Shown here: positions 1-9,004 of the stretch, piece after piece
How the letters are laid out: every line of letters starts with the position of its first letter
How positions within the stretch are numbered: the first letter of the stretch is position 1
DNA from: Caulobacter sp. S45
GTDB lineage: Bacteria > Pseudomonadota > Alphaproteobacteria > Caulobacterales > Caulobacteraceae
Direction of reading: 5' to 3'
NCBI RefSeq assembly: GCF_009765965.1
Contig: NZ_LMUL01000003.1
Span: forward strand, 103,979-167,978
DNA: 64,000 bases
The notes under the pieces: generated by a model
Databases searched by the model: none
Seen by the model: the letters and a program-made list of their open reading frames with translations, nothing else
Told to the model about the DNA's origin: nothing
Made by a program: the position numbers and the translations under genes

Positions 1-872
1 CCGCGTCGCCGTCGCCGCTGACCAGGTCCTCGAAATACTGCTGGTGCGCCTGCTTGTGGCGCTCGGCGTTCATGCTCATGAAGCCCATCAGCTGGACCAT
101 GCCGGGATAGACCCGCCGCATCGCGCCTGGATAGGGCGGCGGCACGGTGTAGATCAGGTTGGACTTGAACCAGGCGAAGGGCCGCTCCTCGGCCAGCTTG
201 GTGGGCACGGTGGGCGCCAGACGCGCATCGATCGGCGAACCCATGAAGGTCATGGAGGCCGGACGTGACTCCTCCTTGTCCTCGGCCATCAGGGCGGCGG
301 CGGCGAGCACGCACGGTCCCGGCTGGCAGACCGCGACCAGATGGGTGCTCGGGCCGAGCGCGCGCACCATCTCGCGGATATGGTCGATATAGTCGTAGAA
401 ATCGAAACGGCCTTCCGCGACCGGCACCTCGCGCGCGTTCACCCAGTCGGTGACGTAGACGTCGTGGTCCTGCAGGAAGGTCTCGATCGTACCGCGCAGC
501 AGGGTGGCGTAGTGGCCCGACATCGGGGCCACGATCAGCACCGCCGGCTCCATCGTATGGCGCCCCGCGCGGCGCAGGTCGGTGCGGTAGCGGGCGAAAT
601 GCACCAGCTTGCACCAGGGCGAGGACCAGTCCACCGCCTGGCGCACCCGAACGGGCGTGCCGTCGATCTCGACGCTGTCGATGCGCCAGTCCGGCTTGCC
701 GTAGCGCCGGGTCAGGTTGTTGAACAGGTCCGCCGCCGCATAGATGTTGCGCCCGAACGGAGTGTCGGCGGCGGGGTTGAGCGGATTGTGCCAGAAGTCC
801 CGCGTCATCCGCGCGGCCCACCGCGCCGGGGTGACGGCGTTGTAGGCCATTTCGCTCCAAGCATAGAGCATG
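1..872 (-). CDS. phaZ: Intracellular polyhydroxyalkanoate depolymerase, truncated by the window edge
   Basis: Translation from the ATG at 872 gives about 290 residues, beginning MLYAWSEMAYNAVTPARW, and runs off the left edge, so the C-terminus is missing. It resembles the intracellular PHB depolymerase (PhaZ) family, which hydrolyses stored polyhydroxyalkanoate granules in the cytoplasm. The nucleophile motif VCQPGP has cysteine in place of the usual lipase-box serine, as known for this family. There is no signal peptide, consistent with an intracellular enzyme. The neighbouring senC gene lies upstream on the same strand, about 140 bases away, and a TGC-rich dyad sits in that gap. The family call is from recognition of the whole sequence and is firm. 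The length cannot be judged. Confidence 0.9.
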
Positions 873-955
873 GGTGATGATCCTCCGGCTGTCTCGGAAG
901 ACTAAGCGTCGCCGCTTAAGATTCCGGAACGAAGCTCTTGCGTGGTCTCAAACGC

Positions 956-971
956 CACTGCTGCAGTGCAG
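956..971. promoter_or_regulatory. Candidate PhaR operator upstream of phaZ (CTGC-N3-GCAG)
   Basis: The stretch CTGCAGTGCAG at 961-971 is an 11-base dyad of the form CTGC-N3-GCAG. A second dyad, CACTG-N3-CAGTG, at 956-968 overlaps it. It lies about 90 bases upstream of the phaZ start. CTGC-N3-GCAG is the site I recall for PhaR, the PHA-responsive repressor studied in Paracoccus and Rhodobacter. The motif and position are seen directly; the link to PhaR is inference, and no phaR gene is in the window. Confidence 0.4.
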
Positions 972-1013
972 TATCACAACGCCGACGCCCCCGGTTAGGG
1001 TTTCAGCGCCCCG

Positions 1014-1727
1014 TCAGCCGTGCATGGCTGCGGCGATCTGTTGCGTCAGTTGGGTTGGCGGCGCGGCCTCGTCCAGCGGACGCGAGAACCGGCCCTTCGG
1101 GTCCATCAGATAGACCCCCGCGCTATGCTGCATCCCATAATCGGCCCCGGTCCCGGCCTTGGCGTAGAAGACGTGGTAGCCGTTGGCGATCGCGGCCACC
1201 TGGGCCGGCGAACCGGTCAGGCCGATCAGGCCGCCCGGCGGATAGCCCTGGTTGGCGACGTAGAGCTTCATCTGCGCGGGCGTGTCGCGGGCGGGGTCGA
1301 TGCTGACGAACACCACCTGGAAGTCCTTGCGCGCCGGGCCCAGCTTGGCGGCCGCGACGTTGAGCGCCAGCAGGGTGGCCGGGCAGGTGTCGGGGCAGTT
1401 GGTGTAGCCGAAGAAGACCGCGCTCCACTTGCCGGCCAGCACCCGCTGGTCGACGGCGCGACCGCCCTGGTCGACCAGGGCGAAGGGTCCGCCGATGGAC
1501 GCGCTCGCATCCCCGGATGGCGCGGCGGAAGAGCCCGGATGGGGCGCGCGCAGCACCGCCACGCCGAGGCCGGCGACGATCACCGCCCCCAAGGCCAACA
1601 CCGCCAGACGCATCGGGTTGGGCGTTCGGGAACGCCTGGGCGACGAAACGCCTTTCGTTCCCGGCTTGCCTGACGCACCCTGTCCACGGGTGTCACGCCC
1701 GGAAGTCTCTTTCAAATCTCGAACCAT
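1014..1727 (-). CDS. senC: SCO/SenC family copper chaperone-thioredoxin-fold protein
   Basis: SCO1/SenC proteins are membrane-anchored periplasmic proteins that deliver copper to the CuA site of cytochrome c oxidase. Seen here are one N-terminal membrane segment (about residues 39-58), the copper-binding CPDTC motif (Cys111 and Cys115) and the distal histidine at about 201 in GMQHSAG. The start at 1727 gives a basic 38-residue leader before the anchor. An internal ATG at 1613 (MRLAVLALG) would give a more usual length but has no clear ribosome site. The gene is head-to-head with regB, an arrangement known from purple bacteria. The family is certain and the start is not. Confidence 0.9.
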   Translation of the reverse strand: MVRDLKETSGRDTRGQGASGKPGTKGVSSPRRSRTPNPMRLAVLALGAVIVAGLGVAVLRAPHPGSSAAPSGDASASIGGPFALVDQGGRAVDQRVLAGKWSAVFFGYTNCPDTCPATLLALNVAAAKLGPARKDFQVVFVSIDPARDTPAQMKLYVANQGYPPGGLIGLTGSPAQVAAIANGYHVFYAKAGTGADYGMQHSAGVYLMDPKGRFSRPLDEAAPPTQLTQQIAAAMHG

Positions 1728-1736
1728 CGTCCGTGC

Positions 1737-3140
1737 ATGGCCTCATCCCCCCAGACAGCGCCGCCAACTCCCCGGTTCGATAAGCCCCGCACCCGGGGCT
1801 GGCAAGCCGGCTGGAACCAGCCCGAGGTCGCCGACGCCGGCGAGGGCCGGCTGTGGGATTGGGCCCAGGCGCGCCGGGGCCTGAGGCTGCGGACCCTGGT
1901 GCTGCTGCGCTGGGTGGCCATTTCCGGCCAGACCTGCGCGGTGGTCTGGGTGGTGCTCATGCACCTGACCGCGCCGGTGGGCCTGTGCCTGCTGGTGATC
2001 GCGGCGGCGGGGTGGCTGAACCTCTCGGCTACCCTGACCTGGCCCGGCGTGCGGCTGGCCGGGAACCGCGAGGCGGTGCTGCAGCTGGCCTTCGACCTGA
2101 TCGAGCTGGCCGTCCTGCTTGGACTGACCGGCGGGCTGAAGAACCCCTTCGCTCTGTTGCTGATCGCGCCGGTGACAGTGGGCGCGGCCACCCTGCCAAC
2201 CCGCCACGCGGCCATGCTGGGCGTCCTGGCCCTGGCCGCCACGGCCGTGCTCGGCTTCTGGTCGGCGCCCCTGCCCTGGCCGTCCGGCATCCCCTTCTCG
2301 CCCCCGCCGCTGTACGTGGCCGGCGTGGGGATCGCGCTGGCGGTCGGCATCGTCTTCACCGCGGCCTACGCGTGGCAGGCGTCGGCGGAGGCTTCGCGCA
2401 TGGAGCTGGCCCTGGCCGCCACCCAGGCGGTGCTGGCGCGCGAGCAGCGGCTGTCGGCGCTGGGCGGCCTGGCGGCGGCGGCGGCCCACGAGCTGGGCAC
2501 GCCCCTGGCGACCATCCAGGTGGTGACCAAGGAGATGATCCGCAGCCTGGAGCCCGGCCCCCTGTTCGACGACGTCCAACTGCTGATCGAGCAGGCGGAG
2601 CGATGCCGCGCCATCCTGCGCAAGCTGTCCCAGGAGCCCGACACCGCCGACGCCCATCACGCCCGCATGAGCCTGTCGCAGCTGCTGGACGAAGTGGCCG
2701 ACCCGCATCGCGACGGTGTCGTGGTCATCGACTGCGAGGTCTCTTGCGCGCCCGGCGCGGCGATCCTGGAGGTCCAACGCATGCCGGAAGTGCTGCACGG
2801 CCTGTCGGCCTTCGTGGAGAACGCGGTGGACTTCGCCGAATCGGCGGTGGACCTCACGGCCTATTACGACGACGCCCAGCTGATCATCGAAGTGCGCGAC
2901 GACGGTCCCGGCTTCTCGGCCGACGTCATCGGCAAGCTTGGCCAGCCCTACATAACCACCCGCAGCCAGGGGGAGAATTCGCGCTCGTCGCACCTGGGGA
3001 TGGGTCTCGGTTTCTTCATCGCCAAGACGCTTCTGGAGCGCACCGGCGCCCTGGTCGAGTTCCGCAACGCCAAGCGCGGCGGCGCCTGCATAACGGCCCG
3101 TTGGACACGCGAACGCATCGCCGTGCAGGAACCTGTTTAA
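1737..3140 (+). CDS. regB: Redox sensor histidine kinase RegB/PrrB
   Basis: Membrane histidine kinase that senses the redox state of the respiratory chain and phosphorylates RegA. Six membrane segments occupy about residues 50-215 and include the family motif GGLKNPF (132-138), proposed to bind quinone. The H-box HELGTPLATI has the phospho-acceptor at His251 and is characteristic of RegB. The redox-active cysteine of the family is present at Cys290 in ERCRAIL. The N box (FVENAVDF), G1 (DDGPGF) and G2 (GMGLGFF) complete the kinase. The start is only 9 bases from the divergent senC start and has no obvious Shine-Dalgarno sequence. regA follows 82 bases downstream. Confidence 0.95.
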   Translation: MASSPQTAPPTPRFDKPRTRGWQAGWNQPEVADAGEGRLWDWAQARRGLRLRTLVLLRWVAISGQTCAVVWVVLMHLTAPVGLCLLVIAAAGWLNLSATLTWPGVRLAGNREAVLQLAFDLIELAVLLGLTGGLKNPFALLLIAPVTVGAATLPTRHAAMLGVLALAATAVLGFWSAPLPWPSGIPFSPPPLYVAGVGIALAVGIVFTAAYAWQASAEASRMELALAATQAVLAREQRLSALGGLAAAAAHELGTPLATIQVVTKEMIRSLEPGPLFDDVQLLIEQAERCRAILRKLSQEPDTADAHHARMSLSQLLDEVADPHRDGVVVIDCEVSCAPGAAILEVQRMPEVLHGLSAFVENAVDFAESAVDLTAYYDDAQLIIEVRDDGPGFSADVIGKLGQPYITTRSQGENSRSSHLGMGLGFFIAKTLLERTGALVEFRNAKRGGACITARWTRERIAVQEPV

Positions 3141-3222
3141 AACTCTTGTGTTGAGGGCGTCGGGACTGCGACATTATGGCGAGACGCGTGTTACGGCCGC
3201 ACGCTGAGCTTTGGAGCCCAGA

Positions 3223-3783
3223 ATGACCGACATCTCCGCTGCTATTGCAGCCCTAGCCGAGAAATCGGTTCTGGTGCTGGACGACGACGCGCCGCTGCGT
3301 ACACGGCTGGGACGCGCCCTGGAACAGCGGGGCTTCGAGGTGGTGCTGGTGGGCAGCGTCGCCGAGGCGGTCCAGGCCGTGAAGGAAAAGCCCCCCGCCT
3401 TCGCTGTGCTCGACATGCGGCTGGAGGACGGCAACGGCCTACAGGTGGTCGAGACCATCCAGGCGGTGCGCCCTGACGCGCGAGTGGTCATGCTCACCGG
3501 CTACGGCAACATCGCCACCGCGGTCGCCGCGGTTAAGGCGGGGGCGGTCGACTACCTGCCCAAGCCCGCAGACGCCGACGATGTGGCCCGCGCCCTGCTG
3601 GCGGCCCGCGAAGGCGGATCGCCCGCCCCGCCCGAGAACCCGATGTCCGCCGACCGGGTGCGCTGGGAGCATATCCAGCGCGTCTACGAGCTGTGCGGCC
3701 ACAACATCTCCGAGACCGCACGGCGGCTGAACATGCACCGCCGGACCCTGCAACGGATTCTGGCCAAGCGGGCGCCGCGCTAG
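3223..3783 (+). CDS. regA: Response regulator RegA/PrrA
   Basis: DNA-binding response regulator partner of RegB, controlling respiration and other redox-linked genes. The 186-residue protein has a receiver domain with the acidic pocket Asp20-22, phospho-acceptor Asp64 in AVLDMRL, Thr92 and Lys114 (YLPKP). A proline-rich linker follows (around 134-140), then a Fis-type helix-turn-helix at about 161-182 (ISETARRLNMHRRTLQ). I chose the ATG at 3223 because GGAG stands 6 bases before it; an in-frame TTG at 3211 overlaps that site. The hvrA gene sometimes found next to regA is absent. Confidence 0.95.
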   Translation: MTDISAAIAALAEKSVLVLDDDAPLRTRLGRALEQRGFEVVLVGSVAEAVQAVKEKPPAFAVLDMRLEDGNGLQVVETIQAVRPDARVVMLTGYGNIATAVAAVKAGAVDYLPKPADADDVARALLAAREGGSPAPPENPMSADRVRWEHIQRVYELCGHNISETARRLNMHRRTLQRILAKRAPR

Positions 3784-3788
3784 GAAAT

Positions 3789-3816
3789 TCTTCTCCCCTG
3801 CGAAGCGGGGGAGGAG
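3789..3816. terminator. Hairpin between convergent regA and HIT genes
   Basis: A 9-bp stem (CTCCCCTGC / GCGGGGGAG, one G-U pair) with a GAA loop at 3793-3813 extends three more pairs on each side. It lies in the 37-base gap between two convergent stop codons, so it could end transcription from both sides. There is no long T-tract. It may also be a single arm of an intergenic palindromic repeat. Confidence 0.5.
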
Positions 3817-3820
3817 GACT

Positions 3821-4282
3821 TCAGCCGGTGAATACGCCCAAGGCGGCGGCCTGCGCCGCTTCCCGCGCTTCCACCTCATAGGCCCGAGCTACGCCGACAC
3901 CCCAGACCGGGCCGGGCCAGGCGACGTCGTCCCGGCGGCGACCCACGATATGGATGTGGAGCTGGGCCGTCACATTGCCCAGCGCCCCGACGTTCAGCTT
4001 GTCGATCGGGCGGCCGAGCGCCTCGCCCATCGCCCGCACCGCCGCGCCCGCCAGGACGATCTCGTCCATCAGCAGGCTGCGTTCGTCCCGGCCGAGTTGC
4101 TCGATCTCCGTATGACCCGCACGCCGGGGGATCAGCACGATCCACGGCCAGCGCCCGTCGTCCTGCAGCCGCGCGTCGCACAGCCCGAGCGAGGCAAGCG
4201 GCCTGGAGCCGGTCAGGAACGCGGGATCGACGGCGAACTCCGCCGCCTCGGCTTCCACCTCAGGCGGCGTTGGAGACGTCAT
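3821..4282 (-). CDS. HIT-family nucleotide-binding protein
   Basis: Histidine-triad proteins are small nucleotidyl hydrolases or transferases. The 153-residue protein ends with the triad region QLHIHIVGRRRDD (His109, His111); the first histidine of the classic HxHxH is glutamine, as in many proteobacterial members of this subgroup. The start MTSPTPPEVEAE at 4282 is preferred over an upstream in-frame ATG because the residues before it look like out-of-frame low-quality protein. It overlaps the end of the hybrid kinase gene by 23 bases, suggesting co-transcription and translational coupling. The substrate cannot be told. Confidence 0.85.
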   Translation of the reverse strand: MTSPTPPEVEAEAAEFAVDPAFLTGSRPLASLGLCDARLQDDGRWPWIVLIPRRAGHTEIEQLGRDERSLLMDEIVLAGAAVRAMGEALGRPIDKLNVGALGNVTAQLHIHIVGRRRDDVAWPGPVWGVGVARAYEVEAREAAQAAALGVFTG

Positions 4283-6566
4283 TGGCCGCAGTCTGCAGGT
4301 CGAACGCGCGGCCGATCTCTTCCAGCAGGCGGGCGGCGGTGATCGGCTTGCCGACATGGCGGTCGGCCCCGGCGGCGAGCGAAGCGGCCACATGTTCGGC
4401 CAGCACGTTGGCGGTGAGCGCGATCATCGGCGTGCGCGGCAGGTGGCTGGCGCTCTCGAACTCGCGGATCGCCCGCATGGCGGTCAGACCGTCCATCACC
4501 GGCATCTGCAGGTCCATCAGCACCAGGTCGTAGCGGCCATGCTGGAAGGCCTGCAGCGCCTCGGCCCCGTTCTCCACCGATGTCAGCGCCGATTCCGTGG
4601 CGCCGAGGATCAACTCGACCACCTGGCGGTTGGTAGGATGGTCGTCGGCCAGCAAGACCCGCAGCGGATGGTCCGCCTCGTCCGCATCTGCGGTGGCGTA
4701 AAGGGGCTCGGCCCACTCGCTCGTTTCGCCGGTGGCGTCGATCCCGTCGGGCGCTTGGGACAGGGTGACGTTGAAGGCGAAGGTCGAGCCTCGGCCCGGA
4801 TGCGAGCTGGCGGTCAGTTCGCCGCCCAGACGCTCGACGATCCGGCGCGACAGGGCCAGGCCCAGTCCAGCTCCGCCGAACTTGCGGGTCATCGAGCCGT
4901 CGGCCTGCTCGAAGCCGTCGAACAGGCGATCCGCCCGCGCCGCGTCGAAGCCCACGCCCGTGTCGACGACCTCGAAGCGCAGGCGGCGGGTCTGATCGGT
5001 CTCCTCGGCCTCGAACAGGACCAGCACCCCGCCGGTCTCGGTGAACTTGACCGCGTTGCTGAGCAGGTTGGTCAGCACTTGCCGCATACGCGCGGCGTCG
5101 CCCATGGCGCGAAGGTTGGGGCGGCTGCGGATATCGACTTCCAGCGCAATGCCCTTGGCGTGCGCGCCCGGAGTGAACGCCAAGGCCGCCTCGCGCACCA
5201 CTTTCGCGGGGTCGAACGCCTCGTGGACCAGCGTCACCTCGCCCGACTGCATTTCCGAGAAGTCCAGGATCGAGGAGATCTGTTCGGTCAGGTTCTGGGC
5301 GGAGGCGAGCATCGCGTCCACCATCAGGCGCTGCTGGTCGTTCAGCTCGGTGCGGGCCAGCACGTCGCCCAGACCCACGACCCCGTTCAGCGGCGTGCGC
5401 AGTTCGTGGCTGAGATTGGACAGGAACTCCGTCTTGACCCGATCCGCTGCTTCGGCGCGGGCGAGAGCCGCCTTCAGATCGGTCACGTCGGTGGCGACCG
5501 AGATCAGGCCGCCGTCGACCGTCCGCTTCTCCTGGATTCGTAGCCACTTGCCGGCGCGATTCTGCTCCATCGTCCGGTTCTCGAAGCCGCCGGCGCGTTC
5601 GGCCATATGCTCTTCGATCCACTCGGCCTCGCGTCCGAGCGCCTCGGGATAGAGGCCAGCGGCGACGCTCGCCTCGAGCGATGTGCGGTAGGGCAGGCCT
5701 TCGGCGAGCTGCACGCCGTTGAGACCGGTTCCCTCTTCGTAGCGCCGGTTCCAGATCACGGCCGCGTCGGCGGCGTCATGATAGGCGAGCGACGCCGGCA
5801 TGGCCTCGATCAGCTCGCGCAGACGCGACAGTGCGCCGGCGCTGGTGCGGGCGTTGATCATGATCGCCAGTACGGTCATGCTGATCGCCAGCAGCAGAGT
5901 CGCCGCCACGCTGATCGCCAAATACAGCGGCGGCATCAGGCCGGCGCCGAGGGTCACACGCGGGTCGGGCGTGATCGTCAGCGCGGTCACGCCGACGAAA
6001 TGCACCGAACAGATGGACAGGGTGAGGACGCCGCCGCTGAGCATGCGGTCGCCCCAGGTATGCAGCCGCCTTACGAACACCGACCCCAGGCCGGCGATCA
6101 GCGAGGCGGCGACGACGGAGGCCGTGACGTAGCCGTAGTCGATGTGGAACACGCCGGTGGTGCGGTACGCCCCCATGGCGACGTAGTGCATCGCCACGCC
6201 GGCCAGCCCGAGGCCGCATCCGGTCGCGAACCGGCCCCGCCAGGTCTTGGATCGGCTGAGCATGAAGAAGGCCAGACCGGTGCCGACGACAGCCACGATC
6301 CAGCCGGCCAGCACCGTGACCGGGTCATAGGCGGCCGGCATGCCGGGCCTGAAGCTGAGCATGGCGATGAAATGGGTCGCCCAGAACCCCGAGCCCGCAG
6401 CGATCGCGGAGGCGCCGAGCCAGAGCAAACCGGCTTCCCGCTCCCCCCGAACCGCCTTGTCCAACAAGCTACAGGCCAGGACGCTGACCCCGAAGCATAT
6501 CAAGCCCGCGAGCACGACCAGTCGCAGGTCATGTGCGGTCGCAATACAGCCGACCACTTTGAACAT
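4260..6566 (-). CDS. MHYT-domain hybrid sensor histidine kinase
   Basis: The 768-residue membrane kinase has an N-terminal MHYT sensor, with repeated histidine motifs ATHFIAML, AMHYVAMGA and SVHFVGVTAL on membrane helices (about 1-240). A PAS-like region (254-369), HisKA with His387 in NLSHELRTPLNG, an ATPase domain (LLSNAVKF, DTGVGF, GAGLGLALS) and a C-terminal receiver (LMDLQMPVMDG) follow. MHYT is proposed to bind a metal and sense a diatomic gas; that is family knowledge, not shown here. The start at 6566 was chosen because GGAG stands 6 bases upstream and the protein then begins directly at the first MHYT helix. The frame stays open for 131 more codons upstream. No cognate phosphotransfer protein is adjacent. 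Confidence 0.9.
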   Translation of the reverse strand: MFKVVGCIATAHDLRLVVLAGLICFGVSVLACSLLDKAVRGEREAGLLWLGASAIAAGSGFWATHFIAMLSFRPGMPAAYDPVTVLAGWIVAVVGTGLAFFMLSRSKTWRGRFATGCGLGLAGVAMHYVAMGAYRTTGVFHIDYGYVTASVVAASLIAGLGSVFVRRLHTWGDRMLSGGVLTLSICSVHFVGVTALTITPDPRVTLGAGLMPPLYLAISVAATLLLAISMTVLAIMINARTSAGALSRLRELIEAMPASLAYHDAADAAVIWNRRYEEGTGLNGVQLAEGLPYRTSLEASVAAGLYPEALGREAEWIEEHMAERAGGFENRTMEQNRAGKWLRIQEKRTVDGGLISVATDVTDLKAALARAEAADRVKTEFLSNLSHELRTPLNGVVGLGDVLARTELNDQQRLMVDAMLASAQNLTEQISSILDFSEMQSGEVTLVHEAFDPAKVVREAALAFTPGAHAKGIALEVDIRSRPNLRAMGDAARMRQVLTNLLSNAVKFTETGGVLVLFEAEETDQTRRLRFEVVDTGVGFDAARADRLFDGFEQADGSMTRKFGGAGLGLALSRRIVERLGGELTASSHPGRGSTFAFNVTLSQAPDGIDATGETSEWAEPLYATADADEADHPLRVLLADDHPTNRQVVELILGATESALTSVENGAEALQAFQHGRYDLVLMDLQMPVMDGLTAMRAIREFESASHLPRTPMIALTANVLAEHVAASLAAGADRHVGKPITAARLLEEIGRAFDLQTAANDVSNAA

Positions 6567-6790
6567 CACATGCTCCAACCGCAATGTGGACAACATGAGC
6601 CCAAAAAAGATTAACCAACGATGTAATGGCCCTGCCGGAAGCCTCGTTAACCTTTCATTGTCCATGGATGTTCGGCTTCCACGCGATAGGGCCACCCCGA
6701 AGTTGACTTTCGAGTCCAGGCGGTCGAAACGTCGCCGCCTTCCGTCCTCGGATTCCATCCGGGGACCTTTCGCTTTTTGGGAGACGCCGA
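6567..6790. promoter_or_regulatory. Divergent intergenic region with two TTAACC half-sites
   Basis: This 224-base gap separates the MHYT kinase (minus) from argD (plus) and must hold both promoters. TTAACC occurs at 6611-6616 and again at 6647-6652, the second as a GTTAAC palindrome. TTAACC resembles a CtrA half-site, but neither copy has a partner at the N7 spacing. No other clear motif was seen. Confidence 0.25.
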
Positions 6791-8032
6791 ATGGCTTCCC
6801 CGTCGCCACACGCCGCAACGGCCACGGTTCCCGCCGACCACCTGATGGGCGTCTACAGCCGCGCCCAGCTGGCGTTCGACCGAGGCGAGGGCGTGCGACT
6901 GTATACGGCGCAAGGGGAAGCCTATCTCGACTGCATGGCCGGGATCGCGGTGAACGCACTCGGCCACGCCCACCCCAAGCTGGTCGAGGCGGTGAAATCC
7001 CAGGCCGAAAAGCTCTGGCACACCTCCAACATCTTCCGCATCCCGGGCCAGGAGGCCCTGGCCAAGGCGCTGACCGACGTCAGCTTCGCCGACGTGGTGT
7101 TCTTTACCAATTCGGGTACCGAAGCGATCGAGTGCGCGCTGAAGACTGCGCGTAAATATCACACCGCCAACGGCCATCCCGAGCGGATCGACATCATCGG
7201 CTTCGACGGCTCCTTCCACGGCCGGTCCTATGCGGCGATCAACGCGGCGGGCAATCCGTCCTATGTGGAGGGCTTTGGCCCCACCCTGCCCGGCTACGTC
7301 CAGCTCAAGTTCGGCGACCACGACGCCTTGAAGGCCGCCATCGCCAGCCCGACCACGGCGGCGGTGATCATCGAGCCGGTCCAGGGCGAAGGCGGCGCGC
7401 GCGCAGTCCCCGACGCCGACCTGCGCGACATGCGGGCCCTGTGCGACGAGCACGGCGTCCTGCTGATCTACGACGAGGTGCAGTGTGGGCTGGGACGCAC
7501 CGGCAAGCTGTTCGCCTACGAATGGTCGGGGGCCGCCCCCGACATCATGACCCTGGCCAAGGCGCTGGGCGGCGGCTTCCCCGTCGGCGCCTGCCTGGCC
7601 ACCGCCGAGGCGGCCAAGGGCATGACCGCGGGCGTGCACGGCTCCACCTACGGCGGCAACCCCTTGGCCATGGCGGTGGCGTCCGTGGCCCTGGAGGAAC
7701 TGAGCAAGCCGGAACTGCTGGAGCACGTGAACGACGTGGCCGGCTATTTCGTCCAGCAGTTGGAGGGGCTGAAATCGCGCTTCCCCGACGTGGTGCTCGA
7801 CGTGCGCGGACGCGGCCTGCTGATCGGGGTCAAGCTCGCCACCAACAACCGTGCCTTCATGCAGCTCGCCCGCGACCAGAAGCTGCTGGTCGCCGGCGGC
7901 GGCGACAACTGCGTGCGCCTGCTGCCACCCCTGGTGATCACCCAGGAGGAGGCGCGCGAGGCGCTCGTGATGTTCGAAGCCGCCTGTGAAGTCGCCCGCG
8001 CCTCGATCAAGGCCGAGGACGCGTCCGCCTAA
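6791..8032 (+). CDS. argD: Acetylornithine/succinyldiaminopimelate aminotransferase
   Basis: Class III PLP aminotransferase converting N-acetylglutamate semialdehyde to N-acetylornithine in arginine synthesis; the family often also acts on the lysine pathway. The 413-residue length is normal. The family pattern is clear: [14 protein letters not shown] binds the cofactor phosphate, [10 protein letters not shown] and [12 protein letters not shown] line the site, and the Schiff-base lysine is Lys257 in [11 protein letters not shown]. argF starts 19 bases after the stop, so the two genes form an arginine operon. The start ATG at 6791 follows a gap that also serves the divergent kinase gene. Confidence 0.95.
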   Translation: MASPSPHAATATVPADHLMGVYSRAQLAFDRGEGVRLYTAQGEAYLDCMAGIAVNALGHAHPKLVEAVKSQAEKLWHTSNIFRIPGQEALAKALTDVSFADVVFFTNSGTEAIECALKTARKYHTANGHPERIDIIGFDGSFHGRSYAAINAAGNPSYVEGFGPTLPGYVQLKFGDHDALKAAIASPTTAAVIIEPVQGEGGARAVPDADLRDMRALCDEHGVLLIYDEVQCGLGRTGKLFAYEWSGAAPDIMTLAKALGGGFPVGACLATAEAAKGMTAGVHGSTYGGNPLAMAVASVALEELSKPELLEHVNDVAGYFVQQLEGLKSRFPDVVLDVRGRGLLIGVKLATNNRAFMQLARDQKLLVAGGGDNCVRLLPPLVITQEEAREALVMFEAACEVARASIKAEDASA

Positions 8033-8051
8033 AGGCGGCGCGTCGCCTCGC

Positions 8052-8990
8052 ATGACCGCCAAGTTGCGCCATTTCATCGACCTGTGGCGTCTGGACGCCG
8101 CCACCATCCGCGCTCTGCTGGACGAGGCCGCGCGCCGCAAGGCCGCGCGCGCGGGCTGGTCCCAGGGCCGCTCCGATCCGGACGCGCCCGCCGCCGGCCG
8201 CACCCTGGCGATGATCTTCGAGAAGAACTCGACCCGCACCCGCTTCTCGTTCGATGCGGCCATGCGCCAGCTCGGCGGCCAGTCCATCATCGCCTCTGCG
8301 GGCGACATGCAACTCGGACGCGGCGAGCCCGTGGAGGACACCGCGCGGGTGCTGTCGCGCATGGTCGACGCGGTGATGATCCGCGCCAAGCGCCATGACG
8401 ACGTAGAGCTGTTCGCCCAGGCGGCCAGCGTGCCGGTGATCAACGGCCTGACCGACCGCAGCCATCCCTGCCAGATCCTGGCCGACATCATGACCATCGA
8501 GGCGCATCGCCGTGCGCCCATCGCCGGCGCCACGCTGGCCTGGGTCGGGGATGGCAACAATGTCTGCGCCAGCCTGGTCCATGTGGCGGCCAAGCTCGAC
8601 TTCACGCTGAAGATCGCCTGCCCGGTCGACTACCACCCGGACCTGATGGACCTGTCGCGGGCCGGCGAAGGCGCGCGAGTGGAGATCACCCACGACGCGC
8701 GCGCAGCGGTGGAGGGCGCGGACTGCGTGCTCACCGATACCTGGGTGTCCATGGGCGACGTCGACCACGACGAACGCATCCAGGCCTTCGAACCGTTCCA
8801 GGTGAACGAGGCGCTGATGCGGCTGGCTCACCGCGACGCCATCTTCCTGCACTGCCTGCCCGCCCATCGTGGGGAGGAAGTCACCGACGGCGTGCTCGAC
8901 GGACCGCAGTCGCGTGTGCTGGACGAGGCGGAAAACCGCATCCACGCCCAGAAGGCCGTCCTGGCGTGGTGTTTCGGGGGCGTCATCTAG
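8052..8990 (+). CDS. argF: Ornithine carbamoyltransferase
   Basis: Transfers the carbamoyl group from carbamoyl phosphate to ornithine, making citrulline. The 312-residue protein has the carbamoyl-phosphate motif STRTR (60-64), the [16 protein letters not shown] segment, the HPCQ motif in [11 protein letters not shown] and the ornithine-binding [11 protein letters not shown] near the C-terminus. The ATG at 8052 is used; an in-frame start at 7986 would lie inside argD and adds non-conserved residues. The carbamoyl phosphate it needs is made by CarAB, encoded about 40 kb away in this same window. Confidence 0.96.
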   Translation: MTAKLRHFIDLWRLDAATIRALLDEAARRKAARAGWSQGRSDPDAPAAGRTLAMIFEKNSTRTRFSFDAAMRQLGGQSIIASAGDMQLGRGEPVEDTARVLSRMVDAVMIRAKRHDDVELFAQAASVPVINGLTDRSHPCQILADIMTIEAHRRAPIAGATLAWVGDGNNVCASLVHVAAKLDFTLKIACPVDYHPDLMDLSRAGEGARVEITHDARAAVEGADCVLTDTWVSMGDVDHDERIQAFEPFQVNEALMRLAHRDAIFLHCLPAHRGEEVTDGVLDGPQSRVLDEAENRIHAQKAVLAWCFGGVI

Positions 8991-9004
8991 ACGTCGTCTT
9001 GGCG

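Noticed and set aside
1743..2993. Long antisense open frame across regB
   Set aside because: Composition (Gln, His, Gly, Arg rich) shows a mirror of GC-rich codons, and regB has all its motifs.
6567..6959. N-terminal extension of the MHYT kinase by 131 codons
   Set aside because: The extra residues are Arg/Pro-rich and overlap argD; GGAG stands right before the ATG at 6566.
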